A stretch of 45,990 nt of DNA, from NCBI GenBank assembly GCA_900314395.1, contig OMVB01000022.1, forward strand, positions 1 through 45,990. The letters are read 5' to 3'. Under the pieces are notes generated by a model, which was not told where the DNA came from, made no database searches, and saw only the letters and a list, made by a program, of their open reading frames with translations. The first letter of the stretch is position 1. Each line of letters starts with the position of its first letter. This stretch comes from an uncultured Prevotellaceae bacterium (lineage in GTDB: Bacteria; Bacteroidota; Bacteroidia; Bacteroidales; UBA932). Below, in pieces: positions 1 to 7,913 of this stretch. The translations under genes and the position numbers were made by a program.

Positions 1-100
1 CCCTGCCGGAGCATCGGCTGCATTCACGGTCGGCAGAAACCATACTGGTAAACAGCGTTAGTCCCGCCAAAAGTAAAACGATAGATAGAATCTTTTTCAT
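1..100 (-). CDS. Secreted protein, N-terminal fragment only (runs off the left edge)
   Basis: The reverse complement from position 100 opens with ATG and reads MKKILSIVLLLAGLTLF, followed by a signal-peptidase-like VSA site and then DRECSRCSGR before the window ends. This is a typical Sec signal peptide: two lysines, a hydrophobic stretch of about 13 residues, then small residues. Only 33 codons are visible, so no family can be named. The two cysteines (C-S-R-C) just after the predicted cleavage site are the only mature feature. It lies downstream of, and in the same direction as, the barrel-protein gene ending at 177, with a hairpin (122-157) in the gap, so it may be separately terminated. 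Confidence 0.55.
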   Translation of the reverse strand, partial: MKKILSIVLLLAGLTLFTSMVSADRECSRCSGR

Positions 101-121
101 ACGCAGATATTTCGTTTTTTA

Positions 122-157
122 AAGGGCGCAACGTTACAGCCTTAACGTCACGCCCTT
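122..157. terminator. Imperfect stem-loop between two minus-strand genes
   Basis: AAGGGCG (122-128) pairs with CGCCCTT (151-157), and ACGTT/AACGT pair inside it after a 2x2 mismatch. This gives arms of 14 bases with two mismatches. There is no clear U-tract on either strand, so it may be a factor-dependent terminator or an mRNA-processing or stabilising hairpin after the barrel-protein gene. Confidence 0.45.
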
Positions 158-176
158 ATCATAATAAAGGAAAGAT

Positions 177-752
177 TTAGAATCTGTAACCTATGCTAAG
201 TGCGATTGCAGAAGTGTTATCTCCGCCTTTGAAGACTTTGGTCAGGTAATACTGGTATTCTGCCCTAAGCATTATTTTGCCGATGAAAGCGTGCACACCG
301 GCCTGGAGGCCAGCCTGGAATCTGTTTCCGTTGCCCTCATCGGACTTGAACCAGTTAACATCGCCAAAACCGTCTAAGCTTGACTTACCGGTAATGAACG
401 GGCGGCAGGCTATACCAACGAAGGGGAAGATGAAGGTATTCTCCGATGCATCGAACTTATAGAGCAGGTCCATTGCATATTTGAAATTCAAGGTCTTGTC
501 CTTGGCACCGTTCTCACTCTTTGTGTTATAAGCAAGCTCTATGTTGTAATCCCAGAAAATATTGCCCATGTTCATCTGGTTAAGGTCTCCAAGGCCAATA
601 TGGAATCCCGGCAAGGTCTCACCTACTTTCAAGGAAGTAAAACCTGCGTAAACGTAGTTGGTAACCTCGCTTTCTCCCCAGTACTGGGCAGAAGCGTTAA
701 TGCCGAATACCGACACGGCAATGGCCGCAATGAGTAATTTAATGCGTTTCAT
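177..752 (-). CDS. Outer-membrane beta-barrel protein (porin-like, small)
   Basis: This is a protein of 191 residues starting at the ATG at 752. The reading frame stays open further upstream, but that extension would overlap the preceding gene and lacks a signal peptide. The chosen start gives MKRIKLLIAAIAVSVFGINASAQ, a signal peptide with an A-x-A site. The mature part alternates hydrophobic and polar residues, is rich in glycine and aromatics, and ends in IALSIGYRF. A C-terminal aromatic residue (here F) is the classic outer-membrane barrel signature. Length and pattern fit the small 8-strand OmpW/OprF-like barrels (outer membrane protein beta-barrel families), but the exact ligand or role is unknown. 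It starts 11 bases after the TolB-like gene stops, so the two are probably co-transcribed. Confidence 0.7.
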   Translation of the reverse strand: MKRIKLLIAAIAVSVFGINASAQYWGESEVTNYVYAGFTSLKVGETLPGFHIGLGDLNQMNMGNIFWDYNIELAYNTKSENGAKDKTLNFKYAMDLLYKFDASENTFIFPFVGIACRPFITGKSSLDGFGDVNWFKSDEGNGNRFQAGLQAGVHAFIGKIMLRAEYQYYLTKVFKGGDNTSAIALSIGYRF

Positions 753-763
753 ATTAGTAAGTG

Positions 764-1777
764 TTAAAGATTGAACCTCATTTTCCAAACATTGAAAGAC
801 CTGTCTTTGGAAGCCCTTGAAGAAATAAAGAACAAAGACTTGCCGTCTGCAGACCATACCGGATTGCAATCTATTGCAGGATGATAGGTAAGTTGGATGA
901 AGCTGGTTCCGTCAATCCTTACTGCAAAAAGGTCAATGTTCTTAACCTTGCCCTTGGAACTCTTGGAACTGCCCTGGACGGCAATCCATTTACCATCCGG
1001 AGAGATTGCCGGGTTGGAGAAGCCGCGCTCTTTGTCTGTAAGAATCAGGGTCTCTATGCCGGTCACATAGTTCACAAGCCAGATCTGGCTTATACCCTCG
1101 TCTGAATTGCGGGCGCAGAGGAATTCGCTGCTGCCGTCGCCGATGGGGCAGACATTGTAACCCTTTGCGCAGAAAGTAAGTGTGCCGTCTTCCAGGTCAA
1201 GGCACCAGATGGCGGTTCCGGTGTTGTCATGACGGGTAAAGAACAGGCTGTGGCCATTCTTGGCCATTACCGGATTGTCATCGTTGTTGTTGCTGGTAAG
1301 CTGGCGCATCACGCTGCCGGCTTTGGCATTTACAGAATGGATCTGCCATTTGTAATTACCCACATAATCTGTAAAGTAAATGTTGCCGTCCGGGCCGTAA
1401 CTGAAGTCGTAAACATCCCTGAAAGTACGCTGGGTGCTGTTTCCGGCTGCCGCAGCCTTGCGTACCATAACGTTCTTCTGCCTGTTGGAAACGGTAAGGT
1501 AAGCGATATCCTGGCCGTCCGGAGAGAGGGAGAGGACTTTTGCGGTGCCCCAGTACATACCCTGTTTCCTGCATCCGCCGATGCTTGTTTTGCCAAAGTT
1601 TTGAGGCATGTTGGTGAAGTTGTTTCCAATGACGGCATTCTTGCTCTCGTCTGTGATTTTCTGGATGTTGAGGCCGCTTTCCTCTGCTACGTAAGAATCC
1701 AGAGTGATACCGGCTCCTCCGCAGGAAATAGCGGTAGCCACTGCTGCGAAAATACCAAAGTAGTTGAATAGTTTCAT
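764..1777 (-). CDS. TolB-like WD40/PD40 beta-propeller lipoprotein
   Basis: This 337-residue protein begins MKLFNYFGIFAAVATAISCGG, a lipoprotein signal with the lipid-modified cysteine at residue 19. The rest shows repeated PD40-type blades: SPDGQDIAYLT, GPDGNIYFTD, NGHSLFFTR, SPDGKWIAVQG and SADGKSLFFISS. These are the blades found in the TolB C-terminal domain and DPP-IV-type propellers. No peptidase domain follows, so it is more likely a binding or scaffold protein in the periplasm or at the membrane than an enzyme. It is the first gene of a minus-strand pair with the barrel protein 11 bases downstream, so a joint envelope role is plausible (inference). It diverges from the histidine kinase gene at 1921 across a 143-bp gap. 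Confidence 0.7.
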   Translation of the reverse strand: MKLFNYFGIFAAVATAISCGGAGITLDSYVAEESGLNIQKITDESKNAVIGNNFTNMPQNFGKTSIGGCRKQGMYWGTAKVLSLSPDGQDIAYLTVSNRQKNVMVRKAAAAGNSTQRTFRDVYDFSYGPDGNIYFTDYVGNYKWQIHSVNAKAGSVMRQLTSNNNDDNPVMAKNGHSLFFTRHDNTGTAIWCLDLEDGTLTFCAKGYNVCPIGDGSSEFLCARNSDEGISQIWLVNYVTGIETLILTDKERGFSNPAISPDGKWIAVQGSSKSSKGKVKNIDLFAVRIDGTSFIQLTYHPAIDCNPVWSADGKSLFFISSRASKDRSFNVWKMRFNL

Positions 1778-1821
1778 TGTATAAAAAGTGATTGATTGAT
1801 AACTGCGGTTTTGTGTTTTGA

Positions 1822-1829
1822 CAAAGTTA
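1822..1829 (-). promoter_or_regulatory. Candidate -7 box for the propeller lipoprotein gene
   Basis: On the minus strand this reads TAACTTTG, matching the Bacteroidota -7 consensus TAnnTTTG, 45 bases before the ATG at 1777. No good TTTG -33 element was found at 19-21 bp, so the call rests on the -7 box alone. Confidence 0.4.
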
Positions 1830-1905
1830 GTTCATCAAATATTTTCCTTTGTGGCGGAATCCACCACAACGTGCTGAAATCCAATGTTTTTTCAGTAGGA
1901 ATTGA

Positions 1906-1913
1906 TAACTTTG
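1906..1913 (+). promoter_or_regulatory. Candidate -7 box for the histidine kinase gene
   Basis: TAACTTTG matches TAnnTTTG and ends only 7 bases before the ATG at 1921. Bacteroidota transcripts usually begin a few bases after this box, so the mRNA would have almost no leader. The -33 element is poor. Confidence 0.45.
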
Positions 1914-1920
1914 TGGCAGG

Positions 1921-4809
1921 ATGAGACGCCTTGCAGTCATATTTTTGTTCATCGTGTCCGTGGCCTGGAACGCCTGGCCGCAGTCAGAACGCTTTGTGAA
2001 CTACAGTGCCGCCGACGGCTTGCCTTCCAACACGGTTTATGACATTACGCAAGATGCCGATGGCGCTTTGTGGATAGGCACCAGGGGAGGCCTGTGCCGC
2101 TTTGACGGAGTGCGGTTCCAGACCGTGTTGCCCGGGAAACGGGTAACATCGCTGGCCATTGATGCGGGGAGCCGCCTGTGGGTTGGAACGACCGAAGGCC
2201 TGGTGGTGCGCGGCGCGGCCGGGGATGATGCCGGGGACGGCTGGCTGTACGCCCTGCAAGGGCGGCACGTCAGAGCCCTGTGCGCAGACCGTGAGGGCTT
2301 TGTATGGGCGGCCACAAAAGACAGCATTCTTGTGCGCCTGCAATCATCCGGAGGCAAAATTGCAGAAGCCGTAAGGCTGCGTTATATAATAGGAGATTTT
2401 GAAGGAGATTATCCTGTCCAGCAGATATTCATTGATCCGTCGGACAGGCTGTGGCTTGGAGGAAGAACGGTTCCATCCCAAGTCGTCCTGGATTATTCTT
2501 CAATCATGGATCCTGGGAAACTGGGCGGCTTGTGGAATACAGGCAGCTTTTCATGGAAAGACGGAGATCTTTTCGCATACGATGATTACCTTTCCTGCCT
2601 GCTGCGCTTTGACGATGCTGCTTTTAATAATTTGGGCCGGCTGCCCCTTGCGCACGCAAGGCTTCTTACAGACCACTGTGGCCGCCTCTGGGCTGCCGGT
2701 TGTTACGGCCTGTGTCTTGTAAACACAGACAGGCCAGGCGAATCACTGATGTTCAAGCACCAGGCAGACGATCCTTATTCCCTGGCCTCTTCCGAGCTCT
2801 ATTGTATTTTTGAAGACCGCCAAGGCAACCTTTGGGTAGGGGGAGACAACGGCCTGTCTGTACTGAGCCCTGCATTACGCCAGGTCCAGACGCTAAATCT
2901 GCCATCCAGACAGGTTACTGCGCTGATGCAGGCGTCCGACGGCCGCCTTTGGGTTGGTACTGCCGATGCCGGCGCCTTCGCCCTTCGTCTTTCTGAGCCG
3001 GAGGCGAAGAATCTCCATATAGACTACCGCCCTGCCGGGCGTCCCAACGAGGGGCACGTTTCCTGCCTTTACGAAGACCGCGGCGGGGCGGTTTATATTG
3101 GCCTTTATGCCGGCTGCGGCTTTAATATCTGGGAAAAAGGGAAGGTGAGAAGGGGCTTTTTAAGCGGCCCCATTCCGGAGCGGCAGCACATTGTTGCAGA
3201 AGAAGATCGCATTACCTCCAATTGGATTACAGACTTCCTTGAAGGCCGCGACGGACGCTTCTGGGTTGTTTCCTGGGAAGGCATCGGCCTTAACGAATGG
3301 GATCGTAAAACCGGGAAGACCTTGCCACCGGAGTGGCTCAGCCCGTTCAAATATCCCACCCCGGAAAGGGATTCAACTATATATGTCAGTTCCCGTCTTG
3401 GCAGCCGCCTCATAGAAGACGCTTTCGGGAATCTGGTCTATGGTACAACAGAGGCCGGGCTTAATATAATAGATAAAGATACCCGCCTGGTTACCAAGTA
3501 TTTACCGGACCCTTCAGACAGCCTGTCAATCCCGGACAACTACGTGACGGACCTGTGCCTGGCTCCGGACAGCACCCTTTGGGTGGCCACTCGCCGCGGC
3601 CTTTGGAGATGCCCGGTCAGGGCCGGGCATGACGGGAAACAATCTTTCCTGAGGGGGAAAATGGTGCAGTCCGTCCTGTCAGACTCCAAAGGACGCATCT
3701 GGGCCGGGACGGAAGAAGGCCTGTATTTCATAGACACAGATGGCAGTATAGGCGTAGCCAGGAAAGGCCTTGGTTTCCCGTCAGACATCTACGGAGAGCA
3801 TACGGCCTGCAAACTGTCCTGCGGACGGCTGGCCATCGGCGGCCCTGAGGGCGCAGCTGTCTTCCATCCGGACAGTCTGCTCGCCCTCCAGGGCGAATCC
3901 GGGAACCTGCTTCTGGCGCCTCTGGTGCAGCATCGCTACCGTTTGAACAAGGGTGAATGGATCCCCGGACGCTTCACTGGCCTTCCGGACAACATGCTTC
4001 CAGGACGATACATCCTTGAGGAGCAGAGCTCGGACATTTTTGGCCGATGGGAGAGAGGGGAGTCCTCTGCAAGAGAAATCCACGTTCCACTGCCGCTGGT
4101 GCTTCGCTGGCCGTTTTTACTGCTATATGTCCTTGCCATCATAGCTGTCGTCTGGCTTGTAATCCGTCTCAGGGAACGCCGCCTGCTGGTAAAGGAGCTG
4201 GACATGCGCAACCGCCTGTTCTCCATCATTTCGCACGACCTCAGGGATCCCGTTTCCGGGAGTCGCCTGCTTACCAGGGAACTGCTGGAACGGGCGGACA
4301 AGCTTACATCGGCGCAGCTGAAGGAGGGCCTTGAAGCGCTGGCGCAGTCGGCCGACAATACATCGGCGCTGTTGGAAAACCTCCTGCTCTGGTCCCTGGA
4401 CCAGAAAGGAATGCTGGAACCGGTGATGCGGGAAGAGAGCGTTGCAGACCTGACCTCGGCGGCCATCGACAGCATCAGGAAAAACACCGCAAGAACGGAC
4501 GTTGTAATAGAAGCGGATATTGCCGTCGGCCTAAAGCTGCGCACAGACCGCAACATGCTTCTGACATGTCTCAGAAACCTGTTGGACAATGCTGTAAAGG
4601 CTTCTCCTGAGGGCGGAAAAGTGCTCCTGAAAGCCTCCGGGCACAGGATTTCCATAATAGATGAGGGCCCTGGCATGAGGGAGGGAAGCCCGCAGTGGAG
4701 CCACGGGCTTGGCCTTGTTATAACCCGTGAACTGGTAGATAAACTGGGCGCATCCATGCAGGTCCGCAACCGCCCTGAGGGAGGATTTGAAACAACGATA
4801 AGCTTATGA
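1921..4809 (+). CDS. Sensor histidine kinase with two-component-regulator propeller (Reg_prop) sensor
   Basis: This 962-residue membrane kinase has a signal peptide at residues 1-20 (MRRLAVIFLFIVSVAWNAWP). About a dozen Reg_prop motifs follow (for example DGALWIGTRGGLCRFDG, GNLWVGGDNGLSVLS, GRIWAGTEEGLYFID), enough for two seven-bladed propellers. A Y_Y_Y-like domain lies near residues 660-725 and one membrane helix near 729-750. The HisKA segment carries the phospho-acceptor His772 in IISHDLRDP. The ATPase domain has an N-box (LRNLLDNAVKAS), IDEGPGM and HGLGLVI. The architecture is that of hybrid two-component sensors which bind oligosaccharides or other ligands in the periplasm. It lacks their fused receiver and AraC domains. 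The response regulator is instead a separate gene whose ATG overlaps this stop by 4 bases. Confidence 0.9.
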   Translation: MRRLAVIFLFIVSVAWNAWPQSERFVNYSAADGLPSNTVYDITQDADGALWIGTRGGLCRFDGVRFQTVLPGKRVTSLAIDAGSRLWVGTTEGLVVRGAAGDDAGDGWLYALQGRHVRALCADREGFVWAATKDSILVRLQSSGGKIAEAVRLRYIIGDFEGDYPVQQIFIDPSDRLWLGGRTVPSQVVLDYSSIMDPGKLGGLWNTGSFSWKDGDLFAYDDYLSCLLRFDDAAFNNLGRLPLAHARLLTDHCGRLWAAGCYGLCLVNTDRPGESLMFKHQADDPYSLASSELYCIFEDRQGNLWVGGDNGLSVLSPALRQVQTLNLPSRQVTALMQASDGRLWVGTADAGAFALRLSEPEAKNLHIDYRPAGRPNEGHVSCLYEDRGGAVYIGLYAGCGFNIWEKGKVRRGFLSGPIPERQHIVAEEDRITSNWITDFLEGRDGRFWVVSWEGIGLNEWDRKTGKTLPPEWLSPFKYPTPERDSTIYVSSRLGSRLIEDAFGNLVYGTTEAGLNIIDKDTRLVTKYLPDPSDSLSIPDNYVTDLCLAPDSTLWVATRRGLWRCPVRAGHDGKQSFLRGKMVQSVLSDSKGRIWAGTEEGLYFIDTDGSIGVARKGLGFPSDIYGEHTACKLSCGRLAIGGPEGAAVFHPDSLLALQGESGNLLLAPLVQHRYRLNKGEWIPGRFTGLPDNMLPGRYILEEQSSDIFGRWERGESSAREIHVPLPLVLRWPFLLLYVLAIIAVVWLVIRLRERRLLVKELDMRNRLFSIISHDLRDPVSGSRLLTRELLERADKLTSAQLKEGLEALAQSADNTSALLENLLLWSLDQKGMLEPVMREESVADLTSAAIDSIRKNTARTDVVIEADIAVGLKLRTDRNMLLTCLRNLLDNAVKASPEGGKVLLKASGHRISIIDEGPGMREGSPQWSHGLGLVITRELVDKLGASMQVRNRPEGGFETTISL

Positions 4810-5459
4810 TAAACATTCTGCTAATAGAGGATTCAGCCGTTTTTGTGATGGGCCTCAAGATGGCGCTGTCCGCCGAAAACAGCTTTACGGTGGCAGGTAC
4901 CGCCACCACCCCCGGTTCTGCAGTTGCCTTCCTGAACGCTTATCCGCAGACAGATGTTGCCGTGGTGGATATTTCCCTGGAATCTGAGACCGACGGCCTT
5001 ACGCTGCTCGGTATCCTGCGCGAGGCTTTCCCCACTGTACGCACGCTGGTCCTTTCCCATTATAAAAAGCCCTCCTATATACTGAAGGCCATAACATCCG
5101 GTGCCGGTGCCTACCTTGCAAAAGATTCAACCCCCGACTCAATTGTAAAGGCTATTGCCGATGTCGCCGACGGCCGCTGCCTGTTCTTCGGGGAGACCAT
5201 CGACTCTGCAAAAATCGTCCGTCTGTTTGGGGACGATGACAACCTGCGGGCGCGCAAGCCCCAAGGCCTTACGCCGCGCGAGTTGGAGGTGCTCCAACTC
5301 ACTACCTCCGGTTACAGCAACGTCCAGATTGCCTCCGCCCTGGAAATCACAGTCAATACCGTAGACAGTTACAAAGAGCGCATCAAGGGGAAGTTCGGAC
5401 TGGACAGCATTATAGAATGTGTGGCACACGCCGTTGCCGACAGCCTTGTAATCGTTTAA
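4806..5459 (+). CDS. NarL/FixJ-type response regulator (receiver plus LuxR HTH)
   Basis: This 217-residue cytoplasmic transcription factor has an N-terminal receiver domain (residues 3-125). It carries the acidic pair in LLIEDS, the phospho-acceptor Asp55 in VVDISL, the conserved Ser in VLSHYKK and Lys in YLAKDST. The C-terminal LuxR helix-turn-helix (about 150-210) reads LTPRELEVLQLTTSGYSNVQ and TVNTVDSYKERI. Length is normal for the family. The start codon lies within the final codons of the upstream kinase (ATGA overlap), so the two form a cognate pair translated together. Target genes are not evident. The nearest downstream genes (esterase remnant, VTC-DUF4956) or the divergent barrel/propeller pair are candidates by proximity only. 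Confidence 0.9.
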   Translation: MINILLIEDSAVFVMGLKMALSAENSFTVAGTATTPGSAVAFLNAYPQTDVAVVDISLESETDGLTLLGILREAFPTVRTLVLSHYKKPSYILKAITSGAGAYLAKDSTPDSIVKAIADVADGRCLFFGETIDSAKIVRLFGDDDNLRARKPQGLTPRELEVLQLTTSGYSNVQIASALEITVNTVDSYKERIKGKFGLDSIIECVAHAVADSLVIV

Positions 5460-5496
5460 TGCATTTTCATGAATAATTCGTATATTTACGGTTCGA

Positions 5497-5829
5497 ATGC
5501 GTAAGTATATGAAAAGAACTCTTTTTGCAACGTTTGTCCTGATAATTGTGGCGGCAGCCCTTGACAGCCGCATCAGGGCCATCGCGCCGGCCGTTCCTTT
5601 CATGGGCGACTTCCCGGACTATGGCAAGATTGTCTGGTGCCCGGTTTACATGTCGTTCGGCCTGCAGGATCCGGTTTGCCCGCCGCACACTAACTTTGCC
5701 ATTTACAATAACTTTGGCAGTGAAGAAAAACATTTCCTGTGCGTTCCTACCTGCGGACATGCAATGTGGAAGGAAGAAGCCTGGCCTCCGGTCCGTCAGG
5801 AATTTTTTGGCAAAGTAATTGCTATGTAG
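5497..5829 (+). pseudogene. Remnant of an acetyl xylan esterase (AXE1-like), with internal deletions
   Basis: The 110-codon frame carries recognisable pieces of the AXE1/cephalosporin-C deacetylase family in the right order. AAALDSRIRAIAPAVPFMGDF corresponds to the segment after the nucleophile elbow. CPVYMSFGLQDPVCPPHTNF and AIYNNF carry the catalytic Asp region, and TCGHAMW the catalytic His region. Family members are usually 300 residues or more. The whole first half is missing, including the GxSxGG nucleophile Ser motif, and the piece between MGDF and the Asp motif is shortened. The frame is nevertheless open and begins with a signal-peptide-like MKRTLFATFVLIIVAAA (second Met at 5509). 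It is either a decayed gene or a short expressed relic, and esterase activity is not expected without the serine. It stops 8 bases before the next gene's ATG. Confidence 0.6.
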
Positions 5830-5837
5830 CTTTTTGT

Positions 5838-6635
5838 ATGGATATGCAGAAACATATAGCTTTTGACGGTGCCCTGGAGAAACTCCCGCCCATTACCCTT
5901 GATGAAATGGATTCCATCAAGCTGATGAACAGGACGGACTCCAAGTTCCTTACCGACGAGCCAATGCTTCTGCGCATCCTGGACAGGGCCGCCGCTGCAG
6001 GTTACCGCGCGCTGTCCGTAGAGGGCCTTAAGATAAGCCGGTACAATTCCGTGTATTATGACACCGCGGCGCTAAAGATGTTCTACGACCATCATAACTG
6101 CCACCTTGTAAGGCAGAAGGTACGTACAAGGGTGTATGTGGAATCCGGACAGACCTTCCTTGAGGTCAAGCGCAAGAACAACCATGGCCGCACAAAGAAA
6201 AAGCGTATGGAGATAGCTCCGCAGGAGCTTATGGATTTTGGTTCCGATGCCGCCGCCTGCGACTTCCTGGCAGCAAAGTCCTGGTTCACCCAGCCTGAAC
6301 TTGCACCGGTGCTATCCACAGCCTTCAGGCGCATTACGCTGGTGAACCCGGCCAAGACGGAAAGGCTTACGATAGACACGGATCTTTATTTTGAAAATTT
6401 CCGCACCGGACACAAGGCATCCCTTGGGAGCGCGGTTATAATAGAACTGAAGCAGGACGGCCGCGCCGCCAGCCAGATGAAAAACATCCTGCTGGACCTT
6501 AGGGTAAAGCCCATAAGAGTGAGCAAATACTGCGTAGCAGTCACCCTTACAAGCCCCGATACCAAGACGAACCGCTTCAAGGAGAAGATACGCAAGATAG
6601 AGAAAACGATTGGAAATAAATTAGTTACGATATGA
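5838..6635 (+). CDS. VTC-domain (polyphosphate polymerase-like) protein
   Basis: This is a 265-residue cytoplasmic protein. Its key motifs are RTDSKFLT near the N-terminus, YNSVYYDT, QKVRTRVY, FLEVKRKNNHGRTKKKR, and near the end IIELKQDG followed by RVSKYCVAV. Such ordered basic and acidic residues line the tunnel of VTC/triphosphate-tunnel enzymes. The family includes yeast Vtc4, which makes polyphosphate from ATP. The ATG at 5838 (or 5844) is chosen because the open frame upstream overlaps the esterase relic and has no homologous look. It overlaps the DUF4956 gene by 4 bases. VTC and DUF4956 proteins are commonly neighbours in bacteria, often with CotH-like proteins, but no CotH gene is present here. 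Biochemical role in Bacteroidota is not established. Confidence 0.8.
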   Translation: MDMQKHIAFDGALEKLPPITLDEMDSIKLMNRTDSKFLTDEPMLLRILDRAAAAGYRALSVEGLKISRYNSVYYDTAALKMFYDHHNCHLVRQKVRTRVYVESGQTFLEVKRKNNHGRTKKKRMEIAPQELMDFGSDAAACDFLAAKSWFTQPELAPVLSTAFRRITLVNPAKTERLTIDTDLYFENFRTGHKASLGSAVIIELKQDGRAASQMKNILLDLRVKPIRVSKYCVAVTLTSPDTKTNRFKEKIRKIEKTIGNKLVTI

Positions 6636-7423
6636 TTGACCATTTAATGAGATTCGTCCAGGAGGACCTTGCCAGCTTTGGCAACGCCGACATCAACGAC
6701 GATATGCTGCTGGATGTCCAGACTATCACCGATGCGATGATGACCACCGCCCAGAAGATAGGGGAGCTGGGAATCCGCTTCGCGCTGAACCTACTGGTTT
6801 GCTGGGTGCTGGTTCACTTCTTCTATTATAAGAAGAGCCGCCGGCGCGATTATTATTTTACTTTCATGGTATTCTCGTCGGCCATGCTCACCCTCCTGTA
6901 CATTATGGGTAATGTAGAGGTTGGCGTAGGGCTTACCCTTGGTCTCTTCGCCATCTTCGGGGTTATCCGCTACCGTACGGAGACAGTTCCTATCCGGGAG
7001 ATGACCTATCTTTTTGTAATCATCGCCCTGGCAGCGGTGAACGGCCTTGCCCCTCTGTATCAGGCAGTAGAGCTGAGCTCGGCAGCTCCGCATTACGCCC
7101 TCTCATTGGGCAACGTGGCGGTAATGGCGCTGGTCAATCTGCTTATTGTCATCCTCATCGGCATACTGGAGAGTGAAAGACTTGTAAAGCACACCACTAC
7201 CAAACTGGTGCTGTATGACCGCATAGAGCTCATCGTTCCGGAAAAGAGGGAAGAGCTCATCGCAGACCTTGAAAAACGCATCGGCGTAAAAGTCCTGAAT
7301 GTGGAAATCGGACACGTAGACTTCCTCAAGGACGCTGCTTTTATCAAAGTATATTACAACCTGCCCAAGGGTGAATCCAACACGATAAATACCATAAAAA
7401 GGGCAAAAGACTACGTGGAGTAA
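6632..7423 (+). CDS. DUF4956 multi-pass membrane protein
   Basis: This 263-residue protein has hydrophobic helices at about residues 45-65, 75-110, 120-145 and 165-190 (for example LALNLLVCWVLVHFFYY, VGLTLGLFAIFGVIRYRTE, VAVMALVNLLIVILIGIL). A soluble C-terminal tail follows. The segment GLFAIFGVIRYRTETVPIREMTYLF is the conserved core I associate with DUF4956. The gene overlaps the VTC gene by 4 bases, and its stop TAA shares an A with the next ATG, giving tight translational coupling. By context it is the membrane partner of the VTC protein, perhaps in polyphosphate handling or a linked signalling or export function. That is inference from gene pairing only. Confidence 0.8.
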   Translation: MIDHLMRFVQEDLASFGNADINDDMLLDVQTITDAMMTTAQKIGELGIRFALNLLVCWVLVHFFYYKKSRRRDYYFTFMVFSSAMLTLLYIMGNVEVGVGLTLGLFAIFGVIRYRTETVPIREMTYLFVIIALAAVNGLAPLYQAVELSSAAPHYALSLGNVAVMALVNLLIVILIGILESERLVKHTTTKLVLYDRIELIVPEKREELIADLEKRIGVKVLNVEIGHVDFLKDAAFIKVYYNLPKGESNTINTIKRAKDYVE

Positions 7424-7839
7424 TGAAAAAGTTCATAGCATTGGCAATTTCCCTGCTGTGCGTGCTTCCTTTGGGTGCGCAGGACCAGGACGCAAAGAGA
7501 ATCAACAAGAAGAATCTGGTAATCAAGGAGTGGAACACCAGCCCTAAAGGAACAAACGGAACCTTGGACCATGAAACCACCTTCAACGCCGACGGCCGCA
7601 AGATAGAGGAGAAGGAGTTTGACTCCGACGGAAAGATGAAGTGGCGCAAGCGCTATGAGTACGATTCCGCCGGCAAACTGGCCAAGGAACTTGTTTACGA
7701 CGGCAAGAACCGGCTCCAGACTTACAAGACTTTCGAATTCAACGAGTTCGGGCGCAAAAAAGTTCAATATACGTACAACGCAAAGGGTAAGTTGTTGAGT
7801 CTTAAGAAGTTCGAGTATATAGCCCAGCCAGCGGACTAG
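7423..7839 (+). CDS. Small secreted YD-repeat-like protein
   Basis: This 138-residue protein has the signal peptide MKKFIALAISLLCVLPLGAQ. The mature part consists of short repeats of about 20 residues with a Y/F-x-x-x-G-K/R pattern: TFNADGRKIEEKEFDSDGK, YEYDSAGKLAKELVYDGKN, FEFNEFGRKKVQYTYNAKGK. These resemble YD/RHS or MORN-like strand repeats, which form short beta-hairpins. The start overlaps the DUF4956 stop by one base (TAATG), so it belongs to the VTC-DUF4956 operon. No enzymatic residues are apparent. It may be a periplasmic or surface-associated accessory of that pair. Function is unknown. Confidence 0.65.
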   Translation: MKKFIALAISLLCVLPLGAQDQDAKRINKKNLVIKEWNTSPKGTNGTLDHETTFNADGRKIEEKEFDSDGKMKWRKRYEYDSAGKLAKELVYDGKNRLQTYKTFEFNEFGRKKVQYTYNAKGKLLSLKKFEYIAQPAD

Positions 7840-7866
7840 TAAAAATATTAATAAAATATGCATTAT

Positions 7867-7894
7867 GCGCAAAATGAATATTTTTCATTTGCGC
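7867..7894. repeat. Near-perfect inverted repeat upstream of the fimbrial promoter
   Basis: GCGCAAAATGAA and TTCATTTGCGC form arms separated by TATTT, with one unpaired A. The run after the right arm is A-rich rather than T-rich on the plus strand, so it is a poor plus-strand terminator. It sits about 20 bp upstream of the -33 element of the fimbrial promoter, where an activator or repressor site would be expected. It could also be a bidirectional stop for the VTC operon. Confidence 0.5.
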
Positions 7895-7913
7895 AAAAAA
7901 GTGCTCATAACGC

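Noticed and set aside
1849..1869. Inverted repeat TTGTGG...CCACAA between the divergent first genes
   Set aside because: The arms are only 6 bp with a 9-base spacer. This is too weak to call an operator, though it lies in a promoter region.
3936..4769. Long open frame antisense to the histidine kinase
   Set aside because: It is serine- and arginine-rich without domains and mirrors the well-supported kinase core on the plus strand. GC-rich codon structure explains the lack of stops.
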